Assembly: GCA_015654915.1 (NCBI GenBank)
Contig: JAATFY010000196.1
Span: 1-5,048 of the forward strand
Source of the DNA: Rhodospirillales bacterium
GTDB lineage: Bacteria > Pseudomonadota > Alphaproteobacteria > UBA9219
Length of the DNA: 5,048 nucleotides
Direction of reading: 5' to 3'
Shown here: positions 1-4,978 of the stretch, piece after piece
Layout: each line of letters begins with the position of its first letter
How positions within the stretch are numbered: position 1 is the first letter of the stretch
Translations under genes and position numbers: made by a program
The notes under the pieces: model-generated
Told to the model about the DNA's origin: nothing
Databases searched by the model: none
The model's input: only the letters and a program-made list of their open reading frames with translations

Positions 1-20
1 CCGCAAGAAAAACAAACGGG

Positions 21-58
21 ATTCCGGCTCGCGCTCGCTATGCGAGCTTGGCCGGAAT
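21..58 (-). terminator. Imperfect palindrome downstream of sciP, likely intrinsic terminator and possible dispersed repeat
   Basis: An 8-bp outer stem (ATTCCGGC at 21-28 with GCCGGAAT at 51-58) encloses a second 6-bp stem (GCTCGC at 33-38 with GCGAGC at 42-47) around a TAT loop. Read on the minus strand, the direction of sciP, the hairpin starts about 50 nt after the stop codon and is followed by a T-rich stretch (GTTTGTTTTTC at the complement of roughly 8-18). That is the layout of a Rho-independent terminator. The outer arms with flanking GTCATTCCGGC and GCCGGAATCCCG also look like the mobile palindromic units scattered through some alphaproteobacterial genomes. Only one copy is visible here, so repeat status is inference. 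Confidence 0.6.
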
Positions 59-107
59 GACGAGAAACTCGAATTGAGTTACTCTCTAGACATCAGGATT
101 AAGTAGC

Positions 108-431
108 TTATTCCGCCGCTATGTCGCGCGAGCGTTCATCCACCGGACGATACTCCTGCATCCGCGTGGCGCGGAGGCCGCGCACGCCGTGATGGTCAAG
201 CAGTTCGATCCAGGATTTGAACTCTTCCTCCGAGAGGCGATAGCGCTCGCAGACCTCTTCGAAGGTCAGGAGGCCGCTACGCACCGCGGCGACGACCTGC
301 GCCTTGCGGCGCATGACCCAGCGCTGCGTATCGGCCGGGGGCAACCGGTCGATCTCTTTTTGCCGGTCCGAAATGCGAACGATTTTGACCTGTTCGCCAT
401 GACCTGTGAGAGCAGACTGTGTCTGTGTCAT
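108..431 (-). CDS. sciP: SciP-like CtrA inhibitor (DUF1153 family)
   Basis: The product is 107 residues. Its core, residues 29-95, matches the SciP/DUF1153 pattern from memory: LPP near residue 30, then RWVMRRKAQVVAAV (38-51), then the helix-turn-helix-like segment LLTFEEVCERYRLSEEEFKSW (within 54-74), then HGVRGLRATRMQEYR (81-95). In Caulobacter, SciP restrains CtrA-dependent transcription in the swarmer phase, by contacting CtrA and by some reports DNA. That role is known for the family and not shown here. The reading frame stays open up to 572, but ATG at 431 is chosen because a GGAG Shine-Dalgarno lies 7 nt upstream and the homology begins just after it; the 47-residue upstream extension has no family resemblance. 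The tail VDERSRDIAAE looks longer than in Caulobacter SciP. The gene follows the kinase on the same strand after a 178-nt gap that holds its own promoter-like elements, so it is probably transcribed separately. Confidence 0.9.
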   Translation of the reverse strand: MTQTQSALTGHGEQVKIVRISDRQKEIDRLPPADTQRWVMRRKAQVVAAVRSGLLTFEEVCERYRLSEEEFKSWIELLDHHGVRGLRATRMQEYRPVDERSRDIAAE

Positions 432-438
432 TTTATAG

Positions 439-442
439 CTCC
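439..442 (-). promoter_or_regulatory. Shine-Dalgarno of sciP
   Basis: GGAG on the minus strand sits 7 nt before the ATG at 431 and just after a run of T. It decides the start of sciP in favour of 431 over the upstream ATG at 572. Confidence 0.75.
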
Positions 443-455
443 AAAAAAATCTATT

Positions 456-460
456 GAGTC
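456..460. promoter_or_regulatory. GANTC (CcrM-type methylation) site in the sciP leader
   Basis: GAGTC lies 25 nt upstream of the sciP start codon, between the CtrA-like half-site and the Shine-Dalgarno. In alphaproteobacteria, CcrM methylates GANTC, and hemimethylation can tune cell-cycle promoters. GANTC is also common inside the genes of this window, so a regulatory role here is only a possibility. Confidence 0.35.
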
Positions 461-502
461 GAAATGTCCCACCAACATACATCCCAGCGCTTAAAATATG
501 CC

Positions 503-518
503 TAACCGGTATGGTTAA
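503..518 (-). promoter_or_regulatory. CtrA-like half-site within an inverted repeat upstream of sciP
   Basis: On the minus strand 518-511 reads TTAACCAT, identical to the commonly cited CtrA half-site. It is part of an inverted repeat, TAACC-N5-GGTTA (503-517). It lies 80 nt upstream of the sciP ATG and would sit in the -35 area of a promoter whose -10 could be the A/T-rich TATTTT at 498-493. The full Caulobacter pattern TTAA-N7-TTAA is not present. In Caulobacter sciP is itself CtrA-activated, so a CtrA site here fits the biology, but the assignment rests on motif match alone. Confidence 0.5.
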
Positions 519-566
519 TTTTTCGCAACGCATGTAAAGAAAGATGAACGGAATTAACAACTTGTG

Positions 567-590
567 GGCCATTTACCGTAAATTCCGGCC
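567..590. promoter_or_regulatory. Inverted repeat between the kinase stop codon and the sciP promoter
   Basis: A 13-bp palindrome ATTTAC-C-GTAAAT spans 571-583 and is flanked on both sides by GGCC (567-570 and 587-590). As RNA on the minus strand it could fold into a hairpin about 20 nt after the kinase stop codon, so it may be a weak 3' end structure. No T-run follows, so it is not a convincing intrinsic terminator. It could equally be an operator for a dimeric regulator of sciP. Confidence 0.3.
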
Positions 591-609
591 TGAAAATTAA
601 GGTTTATAT

Positions 610-3600
610 CTAGCTATGAATGACCCATTTTTTCAGCATCTCGGCGATTTGTTCCGGTTTGACCGGCTTGTTGAGATAGTCGTCCATGCCTGATTCGAGG
701 CACTTTTCGCGGTCGCCGGTCATGGCGTCGGCGGTCAGGGCGACAATGATCGCATGGGCGCCGTTCGCCGTTTCCGCCTGGCGAATCTGATGGGTGGCTT
801 CGAAACCGTCCATGATCGGCATCTGGCAGTCCATAAAGACGATATCGTAGGGCGCCTGATGCAGCTTTTCCACGGCTTCGACGCCGCTGAAAGCCGCATC
901 GGTGCTGCATCCCAGTTTTTCCAGAATCTTCGTCATCAGCAATTGGTTCACCTTCATATCCTCGACGACCAATACGCGCGTGCCATGAAAGGAAATATTT
1001 TGCTCCGGCCTGTCGGAACTGCCGCTTTGAAGCCGGGCGATAAGTCCGCGCGTTACCAGCCCCGGCTTCTTGCCGTTCCTTTGAGCGTCCCACAGGATTT
1101 TGAAAGCGTCCTGCAACTGGTCGGGAAACAGCGGTTTTGTCAGCAACGCCGAGATTTGCGTATTGTTCAGGACGCGCGTGGCGAGAGGAGAGCCAAAAAT
1201 GGCGCCGATAACGAACATGGTGCTTTGCAATTCGGGAAAAATTTTCACCTTCTCGATAAGATCCAGGATTTTCTGGACGCTGGCTTTGTAATCGATATAG
1301 ACGAAGTGAAAGGGATTGCTTTCCGCTTCGGCATCCTGCAGGCATTGCAGGATTTCGGCGGCCGACGGACAGAAAGATTTTTGCATCTGCCACGCATCCA
1401 GATACTGGCCGAAAATGCCCTGATTCAATTCATTGTCGCATAAAACAAGAACCCGCAGATTCTCGAGGCCGCAATCGGGAATGCGCGTCGGCGGGTGATA
1501 GACGGCCTTGGGAAGGCTTATATCGAAATGAAAGACCGAGCCTTTACCCACGGTGCTGTCCACCTTAATTGCGCCGCCCATCATGGTGATCAGGCGCTGG
1601 CTAATGGTCAGGCCAAGGCCGGTGCCGCCGAACCGGCGCGTGGTCGATTCCTCGGCCTGCGAGAATTTGTCGAAGATATACCCCAGTTTCTCCGGTGGAA
1701 TACCGATCCCGGTATCTTCGATGCGAAAAGCGAGACGCACGTCATAATCCCCCTCCGGCTGCCCGCTGACGTCGAGCAGGACATGCCCTTGCGACGTAAA
1801 TTTGATGGCGTTGGCCAGCAGATTGAGCATGACCTGCTTCAGGCGAATAGCATCGCCCATAAGAAAACAGGGGGTGCCGGGGGCGATCCTGACGATCAAC
1901 TCGATATTCTTTTCCTGCGCCCGCAAAATAAGCATGTCGGTGACTTCGGCCAGAACGGCGTTCACATCGAAAACCAGCGATTCCAGTTTCAGGCGGCCGG
2001 ATTCGATTTTGGAGAAGTCGAGAATATCGTTGATGATATTCATCAGGCTGTCGCCGGAATTGTAAATAATTTCCGCCCAATTGCGCTGCTCGGTATCCAT
2101 TTCCGTGCCGAGAAGCAACCGCGCCATGCCCAGCAATCCGTTCATCGGCGTGCGTATCTCGTGACTCATATTGGCGAGAAAATCGCTTTTCGCGGCGTTG
2201 GCGCGCTCGGCCGCGGTCTGCGCTTTTATGGCTTCGGTCCGCGAGATTTCCATCTCGCCGATAAAGCGCTGCAGCTCCAGTTCCCGCTCGACCAGATTTG
2301 ACCGCGTCGCCTCCATCTCCAGCCGCCAGCGTCGCAGGCTGCGGAAAGAAAAAAACCAGCTCACCGGCAGGGTAATGATGACGATAATTTCCAGATACAA
2401 GGTGTAGGAAATATCGCTGTCGAAACCCGCGAGGGTTTGATGGAGCATATCATTGATGCTGTCGGTAAGCCGGTGGAACTCGTTTTCGTATATATGCCGC
2501 CGCACCATGTAATTGGGGCCGTCGAGGATTTTCCGGGCGTCTTCGTATTTGCCCTGACGGGCCAGATTCAGGCTTTGCATATCCATGCTTTCCAGAACAT
2601 CCCGGACTTTATCGATATGAACGGCTTGCTGGCGCAAGCGGCCTTCCGGAAGGCTTGTAACGAGTCTATTCACGGTTTCGTCTATGGACTGGACGTCCTC
2701 GTTGTAGGCTTTTTCTTTCTCCGGATCGTCGGCAACAAGCCTTTCGCGGGCGAGGCGTGATAAGACGCTATCAAGATAGGCAATCTGATTGCCCAGTTCG
2801 GCTATTTTCAAATTTTCGAGCACGCCATGACGAAGCACATAGTCGGCGTATAAACTATTGCCGCCGGTCCATAGAGTGGCCAGCAATGTAAGCATAAGAG
2901 AAAAAGCCAGAATTTTATAGGGGAAGAGGTATGCTTTCTTCTCCAGGTTTCGTTCGCGGGCGTAAACGCCCAGTACCAGGGCAATGGCAAAAATAATGGC
3001 GGTCGCGGCCGTGATGGAAAGCGCCAGCATGCTGAAATTCTGGCTCGGATTATAGCGACAATTGGCATGAGGTATAAAAACAGCGGCTTCCATGCCGGTG
3101 TAATGCATGCCGCAAATAGCCGCCCCCATAATCAGCGCCGCGCCAATCTGCCATGCATAGTAAAAACGGCTTTTGTAACGGTCGAGAAAAAAGATAATGC
3201 CCATTGCGGCCGCGGATGCCGCGATCGCAACCGCCACCGAAAGCGCGAATAATCCGGGAATATAACGCAGGTCGGCGTCCATTTTCATGGCGGCCATGCC
3301 GGTATAATGCATGGTGGATATGCTGATGCCAAGGAGCAGACTGCCGACGATGACTTTGAGCCTCAAGGCATGGAGCGATTGCGTTATGGCGAGCACGCAA
3401 TAGGCGGTGCCGACCGCGATAACCATCGAAAGAACTGTCAGGAAAGGATCGTACGTCACGGCCATGTTCATTTTGTAGGCGAGCATGCCGATGAAATGCA
3501 TCGACCATATGCCGCTGCCGAGGGCGAAAGCGCCGCTCAGGTGAATGATGCCGCGCGTTCGCGGGTTTTCGGCTTTCGCCATATAGGTTGCCAGTATCAG

Positions 3601-3717
3601 CCCCGTGTAGGAACCGAAGCTGGCGGCGACGTAGGACAGGAACACCAGAAACGGCTGATAGACGCCGGTTTCGATGTTTCCCGGTACAGCGCCATAGAGA
3701 AAATAATTATCCAGCAT
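610..3717 (-). CDS. Membrane hybrid histidine kinase with MHYT sensor, HisKA-HATPase and two receiver domains
   Basis: A 1035-residue sensor kinase. Residues 23-252 form seven hydrophobic segments carrying three MHYT-type motifs (MHFIG 73-77, MHYTG 136-140, MHYTG 204-208). The MHYT domain is proposed to bind copper and to sense a diatomic gas. A further membrane span (about 267-286), a predicted extracytoplasmic helical region (about 287-438) and a last span (about 440-457) follow, then a coiled-coil-like linker (464-515). HisKA carries SHEIRTP with phospho-acceptor His519. The ATPase domain has the N-box (NLLANAIKF, Asn636), the G1 box DTGIGI (668-673), the F box near 681-687 and the G2 box GGTGLGL (697-703). 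A first receiver (about 754-875) keeps Asp809 and Lys861 but has Cys-Asp where the acidic pair is expected and lacks the usual Thr/Ser. The last receiver (about 913-1030) is intact: Glu919-Asp920, Asp963, Thr995, Lys1017. The start ATG has only a weak GGGA upstream, and a TGA lies in frame three codons before it. The gene is divergent from a response regulator-Hpt pair, its likely partners. Confidence 0.95.
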   Translation of the reverse strand: MLDNYFLYGAVPGNIETGVYQPFLVFLSYVAASFGSYTGLILATYMAKAENPRTRGIIHLSGAFALGSGIWSMHFIGMLAYKMNMAVTYDPFLTVLSMVIAVGTAYCVLAITQSLHALRLKVIVGSLLLGISISTMHYTGMAAMKMDADLRYIPGLFALSVAVAIAASAAAMGIIFFLDRYKSRFYYAWQIGAALIMGAAICGMHYTGMEAAVFIPHANCRYNPSQNFSMLALSITAATAIIFAIALVLGVYARERNLEKKAYLFPYKILAFSLMLTLLATLWTGGNSLYADYVLRHGVLENLKIAELGNQIAYLDSVLSRLARERLVADDPEKEKAYNEDVQSIDETVNRLVTSLPEGRLRQQAVHIDKVRDVLESMDMQSLNLARQGKYEDARKILDGPNYMVRRHIYENEFHRLTDSINDMLHQTLAGFDSDISYTLYLEIIVIITLPVSWFFSFRSLRRWRLEMEATRSNLVERELELQRFIGEMEISRTEAIKAQTAAERANAAKSDFLANMSHEIRTPMNGLLGMARLLLGTEMDTEQRNWAEIIYNSGDSLMNIINDILDFSKIESGRLKLESLVFDVNAVLAEVTDMLILRAQEKNIELIVRIAPGTPCFLMGDAIRLKQVMLNLLANAIKFTSQGHVLLDVSGQPEGDYDVRLAFRIEDTGIGIPPEKLGYIFDKFSQAEESTTRRFGGTGLGLTISQRLITMMGGAIKVDSTVGKGSVFHFDISLPKAVYHPPTRIPDCGLENLRVLVLCDNELNQGIFGQYLDAWQMQKSFCPSAAEILQCLQDAEAESNPFHFVYIDYKASVQKILDLIEKVKIFPELQSTMFVIGAIFGSPLATRVLNNTQISALLTKPLFPDQLQDAFKILWDAQRNGKKPGLVTRGLIARLQSGSSDRPEQNISFHGTRVLVVEDMKVNQLLMTKILEKLGCSTDAAFSGVEAVEKLHQAPYDIVFMDCQMPIMDGFEATHQIRQAETANGAHAIIVALTADAMTGDREKCLESGMDDYLNKPVKPEQIAEMLKKWVIHS

Positions 3718-3723
3718 CGGATT

Positions 3724-3771
3724 TCATCCCGAACAGCGAGTCGAGCGTTTTATTGCGGAGTCGGATTTCAT
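3724..3771 (-). other. Possible 15-codon leader ORF in frame with the kinase
   Basis: ATG at 3771 opens a frame encoding MKSDSAIKRSTRCSG and ends at TGA 3726-3724. It is in the same frame as the kinase, whose ATG comes two codons after this stop. GGGAAG directly precedes the ATG, closer than ideal for a ribosome site. A leader peptide coupled to kinase translation is possible. So is coincidence, since stop codons are expected upstream of any gene. Confidence 0.2.
3738..3762. promoter_or_regulatory. Pair of GANTC sites upstream of the kinase
   Basis: GAGTC occurs at 3738-3742 and 3758-3762, with 15 bp between them and 21-45 bp upstream of the kinase start. Paired GANTC sites close to a start codon are a feature of some CcrM-responsive promoters in alphaproteobacteria. 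The motif is frequent in the window, so the assignment is tentative. Confidence 0.3.
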
Positions 3772-3854
3772 CTTCCCGCGTTTTTAGGCGAGAGAAAATA
3801 ACAAATGATTGCGTTCGTAGCGGGGTATGCAAAAGGCAGGCTTAAAATTTTTAC

Positions 3855-3877
3855 CGGGGAGCGAATATATTTCCCCG
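3855..3877. promoter_or_regulatory. Inverted repeat CGGGGA-N11-TCCCCG in the divergent intergenic region
   Basis: A perfect 6-bp inverted repeat with an A/T-rich 11-bp spacer (GCGAATATATT) lies near the middle of the 271-bp region between the divergent kinase and response regulator. The arm-to-arm centre distance of 17 bp, between one and two helical turns, and the central position between two promoters suit an operator acting on both. Neither neighbouring gene ends here and no T-run follows on either strand, so a terminator is unlikely. The spacer also holds a possible -10-like AATATAT. Confidence 0.35.
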
Positions 3878-3911
3878 CACACCTTCGTATGAAGCGACTT
3901 AATCATTTTGC

Positions 3912-3919
3912 AAGGGAGG
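3912..3919 (+). promoter_or_regulatory. Strong Shine-Dalgarno-like sequence well upstream of the response regulator
   Basis: AAGGGAGG is one of the best ribosome-binding matches in the window but sits about 70 nt before the regulator ATG at 3989, too far to serve it directly. At normal spacing it could serve TTG at 3930, which opens a six-codon frame (TTG, Thr, Gly, Met, Ala, Gln) that ends at TGA 3948-3950 and overlaps the next mini-ORF start as ATGA. Confidence 0.3.
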
Positions 3920-3946
3920 CATTGTTAATTTGACCGGCATGGCGCA

Positions 3947-3982
3947 ATGACGATCGTTATGCCTCTCACTCATCAGTTTTGA
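3947..3982 (+). other. Possible 11-codon leader ORF in frame with the response regulator
   Basis: ATG at 3947 encodes MTIVMPLTHQF and stops at TGA 3980-3982, only 6 nt before the regulator ATG at 3989 and in the same frame. The regulator start lacks a visible Shine-Dalgarno, so reinitiation by ribosomes finishing this frame is conceivable. There is no protein-level evidence for the peptide. Confidence 0.25.
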
Positions 3983-3988
3983 ACGGCC

Positions 3989-4978
3989 ATGGATGTCACC
4001 GAATATAACAGCATAGGTCCCCTCATTGCCTTGATTGACGAAATCATTCACGCAAACGACGGACTTTGGGGCATCGCATGCATCAAAAGAGACTATCTCA
4101 AGCCTGTAACGAATGAGGCCTTCATTCTGGCGGTCACGCCGGCGTTGCAAGTCGCGCATACCGTAAATATTTTTTTCATAGCCAATAAAAGAATCTACAT
4201 TGCCTGGAGCGGCGAACGGAAGGCCGTATACAAGCATTTGCGCAATCTTGTCATGGCAACCTTGGGGCAGGCGGGAATGGCGGTCGAAGCCTCGGCGGTT
4301 ATTTCCTACGTCGATCCCCGCGCGCGCGGCGTCGATCTCAAGGCCACCCTGAAAGCCGAGAACAAGGAGCTGGAGGCGGTCGCGGGCGGCAGAAAAGCCG
4401 TCAATAAATCGGCCGCCGCGTCCGACGAAGACGGTTTCGATTTCGATGACGACGGTCCCCAGCCGCAAACGGCGGGGCCGGTTGTTTCCCTTTCCGTCAC
4501 GCCGGAACAGGTTGATCGTTTTCGCGACGTGAAAAACCAGAGGCCCTATCGCAAGCATCTGGAAATCCTCGTCGTCGAAGACCAGTTGTTCTCGCAGAAA
4601 TTGCTCTGCGACATTATACGAAGCGCACGCACGAGTTCCGAGGCGCCCGTCGTCGATGCCGTCCAGGGCATACAGGATGCCTGGAAGCTTTTCCTGCGAA
4701 AAGCGCATGACATTTTATACGTCGACCTCGGTCTGATCGACGGCAGCGGTCATGCGCTGGCGCGCGCGGTCAAGGAACTGGACCCGATGGCGCAGGTCGT
4801 CATCGTGACGGCGAACAATTACGAAGAGGAGTTGGGCGTCGCGCGGCAAAACAATGTCGACGGATTTATCGCCAAGCCCTACAACAAGAAACAGATCCTC
4901 GAATGTATCGATAAATGCATGGCCGGACGCAAGGGAAGCACCCGGGGAGGCGCGCGTGGATCAGCCGGTCAATTTTGA
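3989..4978 (+). CDS. Response regulator with unrecognised N-terminal domain and C-terminal receiver
   Basis: A 329-residue soluble protein. Residues 1-110 form an alpha/beta domain I cannot name. It includes a hydrophobic strand pair (IFFIANKRIYIAW, 61-73) followed by an amphipathic helix (KAVYKHLRNLVMATL, 78-92), loosely like the degenerate GGDEF-like modules ahead of receivers in some alphaproteobacterial regulators. Residues 111-185 are a charged, low-complexity linker with an acidic patch (SDEDGFDFDDD, 145-155). Residues 191-312 are a receiver domain: LEILVVED with Glu197-Asp198, phospho-acceptor Asp246 in ILYVDLGL, Thr274 in VIVTAN, and Lys296 in FIAKPY. A basic Gly/Arg/Ser tail follows (313-329). 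No DNA-binding or catalytic output domain is seen, so output may be by protein contact or through the N-terminal domain. ATG 3989 is taken because TGA at 3980-3982 closes the frame upstream; there is no clear Shine-Dalgarno. The gene overlaps a downstream Hpt gene by 23 nt and is divergent from the hybrid kinase, so a shared phosphorelay is likely. Confidence 0.88.
   Translation: MDVTEYNSIGPLIALIDEIIHANDGLWGIACIKRDYLKPVTNEAFILAVTPALQVAHTVNIFFIANKRIYIAWSGERKAVYKHLRNLVMATLGQAGMAVEASAVISYVDPRARGVDLKATLKAENKELEAVAGGRKAVNKSAAASDEDGFDFDDDGPQPQTAGPVVSLSVTPEQVDRFRDVKNQRPYRKHLEILVVEDQLFSQKLLCDIIRSARTSSEAPVVDAVQGIQDAWKLFLRKAHDILYVDLGLIDGSGHALARAVKELDPMAQVVIVTANNYEEELGVARQNNVDGFIAKPYNKKQILECIDKCMAGRKGSTRGGARGSAGQF
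4944..4950 (+). promoter_or_regulatory. Shine-Dalgarno of the Hpt gene
   Basis: GGGGAGG lies 5 nt before GTG at 4956, inside the 3' end of the response regulator gene. It supports GTG as the start and implies translational coupling of the two genes. Confidence 0.75.

Larger units (their letters stand above)
3717..3772. repeat. 12-bp direct repeat overlapping the kinase start
   Basis: TCGGATTTCATC occurs at 3717-3728 and again at 3761-3772, 44 bp apart and with no mismatch. On the kinase strand both copies read GATGAAATCCGA and contain an ATG. The copy nearer the gene covers the last base of the kinase start codon. It may be a small duplication or a pair of regulator-binding sites. Confidence 0.45.

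Noticed and set aside
122..128. TGTCGCG, recalled as a reported SciP DNA-binding motif, inside the sciP 3' end
   Set aside because: A 7-bp match is expected by chance in a window of this size, and its position within coding sequence does not suggest autoregulation.
432..572. N-terminal extension of sciP to ATG 572 (154-residue form)
   Set aside because: The extra 47 residues show no SciP resemblance, overlap the promoter-like elements, and a GGAG site at correct spacing marks ATG 431 as the start.
614..1393. 259-residue frame on the minus strand overlapping the kinase 3' end
   Set aside because: It is a shifted frame of the kinase receivers, rich in Arg, Gly and Ser as expected of a shadow, and lacks a ribosome site that I can see.
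754..1443. 229-residue open frame on the plus strand
   Set aside because: Antisense shadow of the two receiver domains of the kinase, with no family resemblance of its own.
1495..2301. 268-residue open frame on the plus strand
   Set aside because: It lies wholly antisense to the HisKA and ATPase region of the kinase, whose motifs are unmistakable; the translation has no recognisable domain.
3724..3726. TGA before the kinase, and TGA at 3980-3982 before the regulator, as reassigned (Trp) codons extending both proteins
   Set aside because: The response regulator itself appears to end at TGA, Trp is encoded by TGG in the genes here, and the short upstream peptides show no domain continuity.
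3307..3801. 164-residue open frame on the plus strand
   Set aside because: Antisense to the MHYT membrane region and running through the kinase start; composition is that of a shadow frame.
3899..4708. 269-residue open frame on the minus strand
   Set aside because: Antisense to the response regulator, whose receiver motifs are clear on the other strand; no domain in the minus-strand product.
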